From Streptomyces sp. NRRL F-6131 (GTDB lineage Bacteria > Actinomycetota > Actinomycetes > Streptomycetales > Streptomycetaceae), in assembly GCA_000719695.1 (NCBI GenBank), contig JOHN01000015.1:124001-188000 (forward strand): DNA of 64,000 bases. The letters run 5' to 3'. This document shows, piece by piece, positions 38,410 through 47,720 of the stretch. A program made the position numbers and the translations under genes. Below the pieces are notes generated by a model. The model was given only the letters and a program-made list of their open reading frames with translations. It did not search any database and was not told where the DNA came from. Within the stretch, counting starts at the first letter, position 1, and every line of letters starts with the position of its first letter.

Positions 38410-38792
38410 ACGGGTGCGTCCTCGACCTTCCGGTCACCCGGCGTCGCCCGGGTGGTGGACGCGAAGACGTACCCGGCCCGGCGTGTCGTCCTCACGGAAC
38501 GGCGAAAAAGTCACCGAACTGGACGAACGACAAGAATCTCACCAGTCATACCTATGAGTCCGACCAGGTGGATGATGATCACTACCCGTGACCTTCGATC
38601 CACCGAAAATGATCGTGAAAATCTTTGGTTCGTCCTGCAACTGCCGCCCCGGGATCGCTGTCTGTACCAGCGAAGGACGCGGGAGAGAGCAGGACCGGCC
38701 AGACCGGGGGGCGCTTCCGACGCGATGGAGCGATCCGGCCACCTTCACCACTCACACCACCACCACGACATCAGACCTTGGGGGGTCCTGTC
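38410..38792. promoter_or_regulatory. 383-bp divergent promoter region of the M64 and LAXTG genes
   Basis: No gene is supported. Bases 38500-38640 are clearly A/T-richer than the rest of the window and should hold both promoters, but I cannot assign hexamers. A G-rich RBS (GGGGGG) at 38780-38785 precedes the LAXTG start. Confidence 0.5.
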
Positions 38793-39767
38793 ATGCGCAC
38801 GTCCGCCATGCCCGCTTCCGCGAAGAACACCGCCGTCCGCCGCCGCGTCGCGGTCGTCGCCACCACCGTCCTGCTCGCCGGCTCCGTCCAGCTGCTGACC
38901 GCCGAGTCCTCCTGGGCCTGCGACGGTCCGTACCGCGCCGCCGTCCCGGGCGACAACTCGGCGCCCACCCAGGCGGTGACCCACCACGGGCAGATCACCA
39001 GCGCGTTCGTCGCCCCGTCCGGGGGCACCGTCACCCCCGGGGGGAAGGTCGAGGTCGGCACCCAGGTCGCCAACTTCACCGGCGCCGACTTCCGGATCGC
39101 CGTCCCGGCCCTCAGCATCGGCGCCAAGGGCGGGCGACTGCACGCCAAGGACGTGACGGTCGAGGCCCTCGTCGGCGGTGTCTGGAAGAAGCTCGGCACC
39201 GACAACGGCTGCGGCGCCGACGACGAGGCCGTCCGCGTCGACTCCGGCCCGCTGGCACAGCCGCTGAAGGACGGTCGTGCGGCCCGCACGACCTTCCGGA
39301 TCAGCCTGTCGGCGAAGGCCCCGACGGCCCTGACCGAACTCTCGCTCAACCTGTCCGCCTGGTCGGAGGACGACGTGTCCCGGCTGCAGAACACCCGCAC
39401 GGTGAAGATCGTCCGCGGTGCCACCAAGCCGACGGCACCGGTCGGCGCCGCCACCCCGGCCGCGAAGGAGGACCCGGCGAAGCCCACCACCAAGCCGACC
39501 GCCGCCAAGCCCGCCGCCGAGGCGAAGCCCGCCGCCGCCAAGCCCGCCGCCGAGGCGAAGCCCGCCGCCGCCGCGCCGTCCGCGCCCGCCGCGCCGAAGA
39601 GCACCCCCACCGCCGCCCCGGCCACCAGCGCCCCGGCCGGCACCCCGGAGCTCGCCCAGACCGGCGCCGACACCCCGAACGGTCTGCTCGCGGGCATCGC
39701 CGCCGGCCTCGCCGCGCTCGGCGCGGGCCTGGTGCTCACCGTCCGCCGGCTGCGCGCCGGGCGCTGA
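38793..39767 (+). CDS. LAXTG-anchored cell-wall surface protein
   Basis: A 324-residue secreted protein. The signal peptide (R-R-R-V-A-V-V-A-T-T-V-L-L-A-G, cleavage near S-W-A at about 42) is followed by an Ig-like domain (about 55-205), a Pro/Ala/Lys stalk with K-P-A-A-E-A/K-P-A-A-A repeats (about 220-280), the sorting signal L-A-Q-T-G at 287-291, a hydrophobic helix and R-R-L-R-A-G-R. LAXTG is the class E sortase motif of Streptomyces, so the protein should be linked to peptidoglycan. Function of the outer domain is unknown. Confidence 0.9.
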   Translation: MRTSAMPASAKNTAVRRRVAVVATTVLLAGSVQLLTAESSWACDGPYRAAVPGDNSAPTQAVTHHGQITSAFVAPSGGTVTPGGKVEVGTQVANFTGADFRIAVPALSIGAKGGRLHAKDVTVEALVGGVWKKLGTDNGCGADDEAVRVDSGPLAQPLKDGRAARTTFRISLSAKAPTALTELSLNLSAWSEDDVSRLQNTRTVKIVRGATKPTAPVGAATPAAKEDPAKPTTKPTAAKPAAEAKPAAAKPAAEAKPAAAAPSAPAAPKSTPTAAPATSAPAGTPELAQTGADTPNGLLAGIAAGLAALGAGLVLTVRRLRAGR

Positions 39768-39958
39768 CGCCGGCGCCGGGGCCCCCGCCGCGGGCGGTGC
39801 GGAAGTTTCGCCGGAACGGCGACAACCCCGCCCGGAGTCGGACGTCCCACTCACAGAGGACGAACCCTGGAGCCGCGCCATGTACGAGAACACCGTCCAC
39901 CGCACCGACGACACCGCCTGGTCCTGAGCACCACCGGAACCGGGACCGCAGAACGACA

Positions 39959-39996
39959 GGGGCCTGCCTCCGCACGACGGTGCGGAGGCAGGCCCC
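39959..39996. terminator. Bidirectional terminator between the LAXTG gene and the dehydrogenase operon
   Basis: A perfect 17-bp stem (39959-39975 with 39980-39996) and GACG tetraloop lies 19 bases beyond the E2 stop on the minus strand and ~190 bases beyond the LAXTG stop. Confidence 0.85.
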
Positions 39997-40015
39997 TTCG
40001 GTTCTCCCGGGCGGC

Positions 40016-41449
40016 TCAGCCCCAGGTGATCAGGCGCTTCGGGTGCTCCAGGATGCCCGCGATGTCGGCCAGCACCTTGGAGCCCAGCTCGCCGTCGACC
40101 AGCCGGTGGTCGAAGGAGAGGGCCAGCGTGGTGACCTGACGCGGGACGACCTTGCCCTTGTGCACCCACGGCAGCTCCCGGACCGCCCCGAAGGCGAGGA
40201 TGGCCGCCTCGCCGGGGTTGAGGATCGGGGTGCCGCTGTCGACGCCGAAGACGCCGACATTGGTGATCGTGATCGTGCCGCCCTGCATGTCACCGGGCGA
40301 CGTCCTGCCCTGGCGGGCCGTCTCGATCAGCTCGCCGAGCGAGACCGCCAGGCCGGAGAGGGTCCGGGAGCCGGCGTCCTTGATGTTGGGGACGATCAGC
40401 CCGCGGGGGGTGGCCGCGGCGATGCCGAGGTTCACCTGGCCCTTGATGACGATCTCCTGGGCCGCCTCGTCCCACTGGGCGTTGATCCCGGGGTTGCGCT
40501 TGATCGCGGTGAGCAGCGCCTTGGCGACCAGCAGCAGCGGGCTGACCCGGACGTCCCGGCCCAGCTCGCCGCTCTCCTTGAGCCGGCGGACGAACTTCAT
40601 CGTCCGGGTCACGTCGACCTGGACGAACTCGGTGACGTGCGGGGCGGTGAAGGCCGAGGCCACCATCGCCTGCGCGGTCGCCTTGCGGACGCCCTTGATC
40701 GGCACCCGGACGTCGCCCGCGCCGGGCAGGACCTCGGCGGTGGTCACCGGGGCCGCGGCGACGGCCGGCTCGGTGGCCGGCTCGGTGGCCGGCGCCTCGA
40801 CGGGAGCCGGCGCCGGGGCGGCGGCGGCCGCCGCGTGGGCGTGCAGGTCCTCGCGGGTGATCACGCCGTCCGGGCCGGTCGGGGTGACGGCCCGCAGGTC
40901 GATCCCGAGGTCCTTGGCGAGCTTGCGCACCGGCGGCTTGGCCAGCGGCCGGTCACCGGTCGCCTCGACGGCCGGTGCCGGGGCCTGGGCCACGACGGGA
41001 ACCGGGGCGGGCACGGCGGCCGGGGCCGCCGCGACGGGCGCCGGGGCGGCGGCCGTGGTGCGGCGCGCCCGGCGCTGGCTGCCGCCGGTCCGCGGGCCGT
41101 AGCCGACCAGCACCTCGCGCCGCTCGGGCTCGGCCTCCGCGGCCGGCGCCGGAGCGGCGGCCGGGGCGACGGCGGCGGGTGCCCCCGCCTCGCCCGCCAC
41201 CGCGACCGAGATGATCGCGGTGCCGACGTCGACCGTCGAGCCCTCCGGGAAGAACAGCTGCTCGACGACCCCGGTGAACGGGATCGGCAGCTCCACGGCG
41301 GCCTTGGCGGTCTCGACCTCGCAGACGACCTGCCCGTCGGTGACGGTGTCACCCGGCTTGACGTACCAGCTGAGGATCTCGGCCTCGGTCAGGCCCTCGC
41401 CCACATCGGGCATCTTGAACTCGCGGAGCGAGCGAACTTCGGTGGTCAT
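40016..41449 (-). CDS. bkdC: 2-oxoacid dehydrogenase E2 (dihydrolipoyl acyltransferase)
   Basis: A 477-residue lipoyl acyltransferase. The N-terminal lipoyl domain carries the modified Lys in E-V-E-T-A-K-A-A-V-E-L; a Pro/Ala linker leads to a peripheral subunit-binding domain (P-P-V-R-K-L-A-K-D-L-G-I-D) and the C-terminal catalytic domain ends with S-F-D-H-R-L-V-D-G. It accepts the acyl group from E1alpha/E1beta and passes it to CoA. The complex is most likely the branched-chain one, providing starter acyl-CoAs for branched fatty acids, though pyruvate cannot be excluded. Start ATG 41449 is preferred to 41452 for RBS spacing. Last gene of the operon. Confidence 0.93.
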   Translation of the reverse strand: MTTEVRSLREFKMPDVGEGLTEAEILSWYVKPGDTVTDGQVVCEVETAKAAVELPIPFTGVVEQLFFPEGSTVDVGTAIISVAVAGEAGAPAAVAPAAAPAPAAEAEPERREVLVGYGPRTGGSQRRARRTTAAAPAPVAAAPAAVPAPVPVVAQAPAPAVEATGDRPLAKPPVRKLAKDLGIDLRAVTPTGPDGVITREDLHAHAAAAAAPAPAPVEAPATEPATEPAVAAAPVTTAEVLPGAGDVRVPIKGVRKATAQAMVASAFTAPHVTEFVQVDVTRTMKFVRRLKESGELGRDVRVSPLLLVAKALLTAIKRNPGINAQWDEAAQEIVIKGQVNLGIAAATPRGLIVPNIKDAGSRTLSGLAVSLGELIETARQGRTSPGDMQGGTITITNVGVFGVDSGTPILNPGEAAILAFGAVRELPWVHKGKVVPRQVTTLALSFDHRLVDGELGSKVLADIAGILEHPKRLITWG

Positions 41450-41464
41450 CATCGCTCCCCGGTA

Positions 41465-42439
41465 TCAGTACGCGAACGCGCGGTCGACGGCGTCGAGCAC
41501 GCGGTCCAGGTCGGGGAGGAAGGCCTCCTCGACGCGGGACGGCGGGTACGGCGCGTGGTAGCCGCCGACCCGCAGGATCGGCGCCTCCAGGTGGTAGAAG
41601 CAGCGCTCGGTGAGCCGGGCGGCCAGCTCCGCACCCATGCCCAGGAAGACCGGGGCCTCGTGCACCACGATGCCGCGCCCGGTGCGCCTGACCGACTCCT
41701 CCAGAGCGGCGAAGTCGACCGGGGAGAGCGAGCGGAGGTCGACGACCTCCAGCCGGCGGCCGTCCTCCTCGGCGGCCGCGGCGGCCTCCAGGCAGACCTT
41801 GACCATCGGCCCGTAGGCGATCAGCGTGGCGTCGGTGCCGGGCCGGACGATCCGCGCGTCGTGCAGGCCCAGGTCGGCGGCGTCGCCGACCTCGCCCTTG
41901 TCCCAGTAGCGGCGCTTGGGCTCGAGGAAGATCACCGGATCGTCCGACTCGATGGCCTGGCGCAGCATCCAGTGCGCGTCGTGCGCGTTGGACGGGCTGA
42001 CCACCCGCAGACCGGCGGTGTGCGCGAAGTACGCCTCGTGCGACTCGCTGTGGTGCTCGACCGCGCCGATGCCACCCGCGTAGGGGATGCGGACGGTGAC
42101 CGGGAGCTTGACGTGGCCGAGCGCACGGGCGTGCATCTTGGCCAGCTGGGAGACGATCTGGTCGAAGGCCGGGTAGACGAAGCCGTCGAACTGGATCTCC
42201 ACGACCGGGCGGTAGCCGCGCAGCGCGAGGCCGATCGCGGTGCCGACGATGCCGGACTCGGCGAGCGGGCTGTCGATCACCCGGTCCTCGCCGAAATCCT
42301 TCTGCAGGCCGTCGGTGATCCGGAAGACGCCGCCGAGCTTGCCGATGTCCTCGCCCATCAGGACGGTCTTCGGGTCGCTCTCCAGCGACTTGCGCAGCGC
42401 GTCGTTGAGCGCCTTGGCAATGCTGAGCTGACCGGCCAT
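41465..42439 (-). CDS. bkdB: 2-oxoacid dehydrogenase E1 component, beta subunit
   Basis: A 324-residue transketolase-like subunit. It has M-G-E-D-I-G near residue 28, G-T-A-I-G-L-A-L-R-G-Y-R-P-V-V-E-I-Q-F and H-H-S-E-S-H-E-A-Y-F-A-H. It forms the alpha2beta2 E1 that decarboxylates branched 2-oxoacids with thiamine diphosphate. Its ATG overlaps the E1alpha stop by one base, so the subunits are made in step. Confidence 0.95.
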   Translation of the reverse strand: MAGQLSIAKALNDALRKSLESDPKTVLMGEDIGKLGGVFRITDGLQKDFGEDRVIDSPLAESGIVGTAIGLALRGYRPVVEIQFDGFVYPAFDQIVSQLAKMHARALGHVKLPVTVRIPYAGGIGAVEHHSESHEAYFAHTAGLRVVSPSNAHDAHWMLRQAIESDDPVIFLEPKRRYWDKGEVGDAADLGLHDARIVRPGTDATLIAYGPMVKVCLEAAAAAEEDGRRLEVVDLRSLSPVDFAALEESVRRTGRGIVVHEAPVFLGMGAELAARLTERCFYHLEAPILRVGGYHAPYPPSRVEEAFLPDLDRVLDAVDRAFAY

Positions 42440-43581
42440 CAGAGGTTCTCCCCCGCCTCGAAGGAGGCCGCGTACTCGACGTACTCGGCCCGTTCCTCAT
42501 CGACCAGCGTGTGCGGCTCGGCGTAGACGTGGTCGAAGATCAGGGTGGGGTCCGGGTCCGGCATGCTGCGCACGCCCTCGCGCACCCGCAGCCCGAGCCG
42601 CTCGCTCTCGGCCTCGATCGAGGCGAAGAACTCCTCGTCGGCCAGGCCCTCCTTCTCCAGGTGGGCGCGGAGCCGGGTGATCGGGTCCTTGGCCTTCCAG
42701 GCCTCGGTCTCGTCGGAGGCCCGGTAGCGGGTCGGGTCGTCGGAGGTGGTGTGCGCGCCCATCCGGTAGGTGAACGCCTCGATCAGCACCGGGCCGTTGC
42801 CGGTGCGCGCGTGCTCCAGGGCCCAGCGGGTCACGGCGAGGCAGGCCAGCACGTCGTTGCCGTCGACCCGGATACCCGGGAAGCCGAAGCCGGAGGCGCG
42901 GCGGTACAGCGGGATCTTGGTCTGGGTGGTGGTGGGCTCGGAGATCGCCCACTGGTTGTTCTGGCAGAAGAAGACCACCGGCGAGTTGTAGACCGAGGCG
43001 AAGGTGAAGGCCTCGTTGACGTCGCCCTGGCTGGAGGCGCCGTCGCCGAAGTACGCGATCACCGCGTCGTCGGCGCCGTCCTTGGTGATGCCCATCGCGT
43101 ATCCGGTGGCGTGCAGGGTCTGCGCGCCGATCACGATGGTGTACAGGTGGAAGTTCTTCTCGTTCGGGTCCCAACCACCGTGGTTCACGCCGCGGAACAT
43201 GCCGAGCAGGTTCAGCGGGTCGACGTCGCGGCACCAGGCGACACCGTGCTCGCGGTAGGTGGGGAAGGCGTAGTCGCCCGGGCGCATCGCGCGGCCGGAG
43301 CCGACCTGGGCGGCCTCCTGGCCGAGCAGCGAGGCCCACAGGCCCAGCTCGCCCTGGCGCTGCAGCGAGGTCGCCTCGGCGTCGAAGCGGCGCACCAGCA
43401 CCAGGTCACGGTAGAGGGCACGGAGCTCGTCCGCCTCCACGGTGAGCGGGAAGTCCGGGTGCTCGACCCGCTCGCCTTCCGGGGTGAGCAGCTGCACGAG
43501 CTCCGGCTGGGCGTCCTTGGCCGTGGCGCGGACGCCGGGGGCCGCCTTCTTGCGCGCCCTCGCCGTGCTTTTGACGGTCAC
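42439..43581 (-). CDS. bkdA: 2-oxoacid dehydrogenase E1 component, alpha subunit
   Basis: A 380-residue thiamine-diphosphate subunit with the ThDP/Mg motif G-D-G-A-S-S-Q-G-D-V-N-E-A, N-N-Q-W-A-I-S and the phosphorylation-loop-like Y-R-M-G-A-H-T-T-S-D-D-P-T-R-Y. An N-terminal basic stretch (about 1-25) is extra to the core. GTG 43581 is preferred over 43587 because GAGGAG then has a 5-base spacer. First gene of the operon; divergent from a response regulator, an arrangement also known for bkd genes in Streptomyces (from memory). Confidence 0.95.
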   Translation of the reverse strand: MTVKSTARARKKAAPGVRATAKDAQPELVQLLTPEGERVEHPDFPLTVEADELRALYRDLVLVRRFDAEATSLQRQGELGLWASLLGQEAAQVGSGRAMRPGDYAFPTYREHGVAWCRDVDPLNLLGMFRGVNHGGWDPNEKNFHLYTIVIGAQTLHATGYAMGITKDGADDAVIAYFGDGASSQGDVNEAFTFASVYNSPVVFFCQNNQWAISEPTTTQTKIPLYRRASGFGFPGIRVDGNDVLACLAVTRWALEHARTGNGPVLIEAFTYRMGAHTTSDDPTRYRASDETEAWKAKDPITRLRAHLEKEGLADEEFFASIEAESERLGLRVREGVRSMPDPDPTLIFDHVYAEPHTLVDEERAEYVEYAASFEAGENL

Positions 43582-43961
43582 GTTCACTCCTCGGTCTGTC
43601 CGGCCGCCCGGGGTCGCCGGTGACCGGTCCGGTCACCGCCTCGCGGGGCGCGCGTGGGTGTGCGCACCCACTGCGGGGCAGGTGGTGATCCTTTTCCGAC
43701 GGCGTCCCTCACGAGAACGTTACCCAGCGTCCGCCCTCGGCGCGTCTGCGCTAGGACGTCCTACTTGTTCGGGGTCCACAAACCGCGCGTGTGGCGCAGC
43801 TCTCAATTCGGTCGCCTTCAGGACACCAGCGCACGTTATCCGGGCGGAGGCTCCCGCGTAAGGGGGTTACCGGCATCGGTTTCTACCGCTCTGGCCGGAT
43901 CGCGACCCCGGGTCGGTGCGGGCAAGAGGTCTTTCGTAGGGTGATATGGGAGGCTTTGCGC
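43582..43961. promoter_or_regulatory. 380-bp divergent promoter region of the bkd operon and the response regulator
   Basis: On the minus strand TAACGT (43717-43722) is a possible -10 for bkdA. On the plus strand TAGGGT (43937-43942) could be the -10 of the regulator gene, whose RBS GGGAGG is at 43948-43953. A perfect palindrome lies between (43752-43763). No gene is supported here. Confidence 0.45.
43752..43763. promoter_or_regulatory. 12-bp palindrome TAGGACGTCCTA, candidate response-regulator site
   Basis: A perfect inverted repeat 29 bases upstream of the candidate bkdA -10, which would place it about -42 to -53. GGAC/GTCC half-sites resemble those of DevR/DosR-type regulators. The adjacent regulator is the natural candidate; this is inference. 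Confidence 0.5.
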
Positions 43962-44621
43962 GTGACTGACAATGGACAAATCAGGGTATTTCTCCTCGAT
44001 GACCACGAGGTGGTCCGCCGGGGCGTTCACGAACTCCTCTCCGTCGAGGAGGACATCGAGGTGGTCGGCGAGGCCGGCACCGCGGCCGAGGCCCTGACCA
44101 GGATCCCGGCCGTCCACCCCGACGTGGCGGTGCTCGACGTCCGACTGCCGGACGGCAACGGCGTCGAGGTCTGCCGGGAGATCCGCTCCCGGCTGCCGGA
44201 GATCAAGTGCCTGATGCTGACCTCGTTCTCGGACGACGAGGCCCTGTTCGACTCGATCATGGCGGGCGCCTCCGGCTACGTGCTCAAGGCGATCCGCGGC
44301 ACCGACCTGATCACCGCCGTCCGGGACGTCGCGGCCGGCAAGTCGCTGCTCGACCCGGTGGCCACCAGCCGGGTGCTGGCCCGGCTGCGGGACGGCGGCG
44401 AGAAGGAGGACGAGCGGCTCGCCCAGCTCACCAAGCAGGAGCGCCGCATCCTGGACCTGATCGGCGAAGGGATGACCAATCGTCAGATCGGCAATGAACT
44501 GCACCTCGCCGAAAAGACGGTGAAGAACTACGTCTCCAGTCTGCTCGCCAAGATGGGGATGGAGCGACGGACCCAGGCAGCGGCTTTCGTGGCCCGGCAC
44601 CAGGCGGACCACCAGCAGTGA
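43962..44621 (+). CDS. Response regulator, NarL/FixJ (DevR-like) family
   Basis: A 219-residue regulator: receiver domain with phospho-acceptor Asp59 ([10 protein letters not shown]) and Lys in Y-V-L-K-A, then a LuxR-type helix-turn-helix (about 150-210; [17 protein letters not shown]). No kinase gene is adjacent, so it is an orphan or is driven by a distant DevS-type kinase. GTG 43962 has GGGAGG 8 bases upstream; earlier in-frame codons lie in the promoter region. Probably acts on the divergent bkd operon. Confidence 0.93.
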   Translation: MTDNGQIRVFLLDDHEVVRRGVHELLSVEEDIEVVGEAGTAAEALTRIPAVHPDVAVLDVRLPDGNGVEVCREIRSRLPEIKCLMLTSFSDDEALFDSIMAGASGYVLKAIRGTDLITAVRDVAAGKSLLDPVATSRVLARLRDGGEKEDERLAQLTKQERRILDLIGEGMTNRQIGNELHLAEKTVKNYVSSLLAKMGMERRTQAAAFVARHQADHQQ

Positions 44622-44674
44622 TGCTGCCGATGCACACAATTGACGACCTGTCAAGGACCCCCGCCGAGAGGTCC

Positions 44675-44680
44675 TAACCT
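44675..44680 (+). promoter_or_regulatory. Candidate -10 (TAACCT) for a leaderless kinase mRNA
   Basis: TAACCT is followed by 6 bases and the GTG start at 44687, with no RBS. A TTGACGACCTGTCAA near-palindrome lies at 44640-44654, too far for a normal -35. Confidence 0.45.
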
Positions 44681-44686
44681 CTGGCT

Positions 44687-45775
44687 GTGACTTTCAGCCA
44701 GACCCTCGCCTGCGCACCGACCCGTCCCGACCTCACCGCTCCCCCGATAGGAACCCTCAGCCCGCCCGTCCCCCACGCCGCGCTCGCCGAGGTCCTGCGC
44801 CGCTACCGGGTGGGCCGCCTGCTCACCGCCGAACCCGTCGCCGAAGGCCTGCTGAACCGCGGCTACCGGGTCACCGCCGAGGCCGGCACCTACTTCCTGA
44901 AGTGCTACGTCGACGCCGCGACCGCCGGCCGCGAGGCGGTCGCCGGCCACCACCGCGCGATGGGCGCGCTCGCCGCCCTGGGCCTGCCCGTCGCGCCCCC
45001 GCTGGCCCTCGCCGAACGGACCGGCACCATCGCCCCCTTCGGCGGCCGGCTGTTCGCCCTCTTCCCCTGGGTGGAGGGCCGGCACCGGCACGGCACCGAG
45101 CTCTCCCTGCCGCAGTGCGACGACCTGGGCGCGCTGCTCGGCCGACTGCACGGCGCCCTCGACGACGTCTGCGCGCCGGTCGCGCAACCCTCCGGGTACG
45201 GCAGCGCCGACCCGCTCGACAGCTCCGCACTCGCCCGCGACCTGCGCCGGCGGGCCCGTGAGCACCGTCCGCAGGGCGACCTGGACGCGCTGGTGGACCG
45301 CCGGCTGACCGAACGGCTGGAGCTGCTCGCCGAGCACGCCCACCGGCGGCCCGGGCCGGGGGCCGCCCCGCCCACCGGCTGGACCCACGGCGACTTCCAC
45401 GGACTCAACCTGCTGCACGACGCCGGGCGGATCGCGGCCGTCCTGGACTGGGACAAGCTGGGGCCGCAGCCGCGCGCGGAGGAGGCCGTCCGCGCGGCCA
45501 CCCTGGTCTTCAACGACCGGGCCACCGGAGTGCTGGACCTCGTCCGGGTCCGGCACTGGTCGCAGGCCTACCGGGCCACCGGAGCCGCCACCGCCGAGCA
45601 CCTGGCCGCCGCGACCCACCGGGTCTGGTGGGAGCGGCTGAACGACTTCTGGATGCTCCAGTGGCGCTACCAGCGGGCCGACCACCGGGCCGACCCGCTC
45701 TACCCCGCCTCGGCCGGCCAGCTGACCTGGTGGTGCGAGGAGTACGAGCAGGTCCTGGACGCCTTCGCCAACTGA
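44687..45775 (+). CDS. Aminoglycoside phosphotransferase-fold kinase
   Basis: A 362-residue protein with the APH/choline-kinase fold. The catalytic segment W-T-H-G-D-F-H-G-L-N-L-L and the metal-binding V-L-D-W-D-K-L-G are intact; a variant nucleotide loop A-E-G-L-L-N-R-G-Y lies near residue 55, and Y-F-L-K-C-Y supplies the ATP lysine. It is more likely a small-molecule (sugar, homoserine or choline-like) kinase than a resistance enzyme, given its core genome setting beside Ser/Thr kinases. Convergent with the first Ser/Thr kinase gene, with only 22 bp between stops. Confidence 0.88.
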   Translation: MTFSQTLACAPTRPDLTAPPIGTLSPPVPHAALAEVLRRYRVGRLLTAEPVAEGLLNRGYRVTAEAGTYFLKCYVDAATAGREAVAGHHRAMGALAALGLPVAPPLALAERTGTIAPFGGRLFALFPWVEGRHRHGTELSLPQCDDLGALLGRLHGALDDVCAPVAQPSGYGSADPLDSSALARDLRRRAREHRPQGDLDALVDRRLTERLELLAEHAHRRPGPGAAPPTGWTHGDFHGLNLLHDAGRIAAVLDWDKLGPQPRAEEAVRAATLVFNDRATGVLDLVRVRHWSQAYRATGAATAEHLAAATHRVWWERLNDFWMLQWRYQRADHRADPLYPASAGQLTWWCEEYEQVLDAFAN

Positions 45776-45797
45776 CCCGGCCGGCCGGCCGCTCCCG

Positions 45798-47609
45798 TCA
45801 GGGAACGGCCGGAGTGGCCGCCCCGCCGGTCGGCTTCGGGGCGGTGCCACCGGCACCACCGCCGGCCGGCGGCGTCTGGGTGGCTCCGCCACCGCCCGTC
45901 GGCGGCGGGTTGGTCGCCGGCGGCGTGGCCGGGGCCGTCGTCGCGCCGCCGCCGGTCCCCGTGGTCGGGGTGGTGGTCGGCGAGGCGGAGCCGGTCCCGG
46001 TCGAACTCGCGGTCGGGGTCGACGGCTTGCTGCCGGTCGGGCTCGGCGTCGTCGTCGGGCTCGGCGTGTGCTTGCCGCTCGGCTGGCTCGGCGCCTGGCT
46101 CTGGTTGCCGCCGTTGTTGGTGGTGTCGGTCGGCTGCTGCTGCGGACGGCGCGAGCTCTGGCCGGACGGCGAGGTGCTCGCGGTCGAGCCGGAGCTGGGC
46201 GTGGTCGCCTCCGGCGCCGTCGACACCACACCGGTGGACGGCGTCAGGTCGCCCGGCTTCCCGCCACCGCCGTCGCCGCCGCTCAGCGCCATGGCGATGC
46301 CGGCACTGGCCGCCACGACCACCGCCACGACCCCGGCCACCCAGCGCCACGGCCCGCGCCGGCCCGGGCCGCGTCCGTGACCGTCGCCGCCGTCGCCGGA
46401 GCCGTCACCGCCGCCGTGGGGCGGGTAGGGGGAGGACGGCGTGTGCGCGCCGCCCGGCACCTGGTACGGCAGCACCGCCGTCGGGTCGCCGGGGACACCG
46501 GCCCCCAGCACGGCCGTCTCGTCCGTGCCGATCGACGGCATCCCGCCGCTGTGGCCCTGGCCCGCCGCCGCCAGCCCGGCCGCCGCGCCGGTCGGCCAGC
46601 CGCCGGTGCCCCCGGTGAGCTCGCGCAGCGCGTGCTCGATGTGCGCGCGGAACTCGTCGGCGTCCTGGAAGCGGTCGTCCGGGTTCTTCGCGAGCGAGCG
46701 CAGCACCAGCGGGTCCAACCCGGCCGGCACCCGCGGATTGGCCTGCGAGGGCGGCACCGGCTGGTCCTGGACGTGCTGGTAGACCACCGAGAGCGGGGTG
46801 TCGCCGGTGAACGGCGGGCGCAGCGCCAGCAGTTCGAAGAGCATGCAGCCGGCCGCGTAGAGGTCGGAGCGGTGGTCGACCGGCTTGCCGAGCGCCTGCT
46901 CCGGCGAGAGGTACTGCGGGGTGCCCATGACCATGCCGGTCTGGGTCATGGTCGAGGCCGTGCCGGTGAGCGCCCGGGCGATGCCGAAGTCCATCACCTT
47001 GACCGCGCCGGCGGTCGTGATGATCACGTTGGCCGGCTTGATGTCCCGGTGCACGATGCCGTGCCGGTGGCTGTAGGAGAGCGCCTCCAGCACCCCGGCG
47101 ATGATGATCAGCGCCTGGTCGACCGGCGGGGCGGCCTCGTCCACCAGCAGCTCGCGGACGGTCCGGCCCTCGACCAGCTCCATCACGATGTACGGCGTCG
47201 ACTCCTCGCCGACGTACTCCTCGCCGGTGTCGTACACCGCGACGATCGCGTGGTGGTTGAGCGCCGCGACGGCGTGCGCCTCCCTGGTGAAGCGGAGCCG
47301 GGCGATCTCGTCCTGGGCCAGCTCGCCGCGGAGCAGCTTCACCGCGACGGTCCGGCCGAGCCGGACGTCCTGGGCGGCGAAGACCTCGGCCATGCCGCCC
47401 CGGCCGAGCCGGTGGGTCAGCCGGTAGCGGCCGTCACCGACCGTGCCCATCGGGGCCGTGGTGCCCCGGCCGGGGGTCGGCGGGCCACCGTACGGCGGGA
47501 GCGCGGTCGTGGCGGCGTCGCTACCGGGCTCGGGCGTCCTCGGGGCCCCGCCGGTCTGACCGGGCGCCCAGGCCCCCTCGTCGTCGTCCGGTCGCTGCGT
47601 CTGTGCCAT
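45798..47609 (-). CDS. Membrane Ser/Thr protein kinase with Pro/Thr-rich extracellular tail
   Basis: A 603-residue PknB-type kinase. An acidic/Pro-rich N-terminus (1-55) precedes the kinase domain (about 60-325) with glycine loop G-R-G-G-M-A, ATP Lys91, catalytic H-R-D-I-K-P (Asp189) and D-F-G at 207-209. A low-complexity juxtamembrane part leads to one membrane helix (about 420-441) and a ~160-residue extracellular Ser/Thr/Pro tail without PASTA repeats. GAGGAG precedes ATG 47609. It follows a second kinase gene on the same strand with a ~110-bp gap. Confidence 0.93.
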   Translation of the reverse strand: MAQTQRPDDDEGAWAPGQTGGAPRTPEPGSDAATTALPPYGGPPTPGRGTTAPMGTVGDGRYRLTHRLGRGGMAEVFAAQDVRLGRTVAVKLLRGELAQDEIARLRFTREAHAVAALNHHAIVAVYDTGEEYVGEESTPYIVMELVEGRTVRELLVDEAAPPVDQALIIIAGVLEALSYSHRHGIVHRDIKPANVIITTAGAVKVMDFGIARALTGTASTMTQTGMVMGTPQYLSPEQALGKPVDHRSDLYAAGCMLFELLALRPPFTGDTPLSVVYQHVQDQPVPPSQANPRVPAGLDPLVLRSLAKNPDDRFQDADEFRAHIEHALRELTGGTGGWPTGAAAGLAAAGQGHSGGMPSIGTDETAVLGAGVPGDPTAVLPYQVPGGAHTPSSPYPPHGGGDGSGDGGDGHGRGPGRRGPWRWVAGVVAVVVAASAGIAMALSGGDGGGGKPGDLTPSTGVVSTAPEATTPSSGSTASTSPSGQSSRRPQQQPTDTTNNGGNQSQAPSQPSGKHTPSPTTTPSPTGSKPSTPTASSTGTGSASPTTTPTTGTGGGATTAPATPPATNPPPTGGGGATQTPPAGGGAGGTAPKPTGGAATPAVP

Positions 47610-47720
47610 CGCTCCTCGCCCCGGGCCTTCGCTCGGATCGCGGTGCCCTGTCGCTCGTATTCCCCGAACGCTACCGCCTCCGGCCGACCCCTGTAGCACG
47701 CGCGATCCGGACGGAACGCG

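Noticed and set aside
39881..39928. 15-codon frame (M-Y-E-N-T-V-H-R...) after the LAXTG gene
   Set aside because: Short, no clear RBS, and situated in a 3' region; could be real but nothing supports it beyond the start and stop.
38588..42526. 1312-codon plus-strand frame over the LAXTG gene and bkd operon
   Set aside because: Shadow frame; the annotated genes have complete domains and RBS.
44687..45775. Antibiotic-resistance aminoglycoside kinase
   Set aside because: Only the fold is shared; the core setting and variant nucleotide loop do not support a resistance call.
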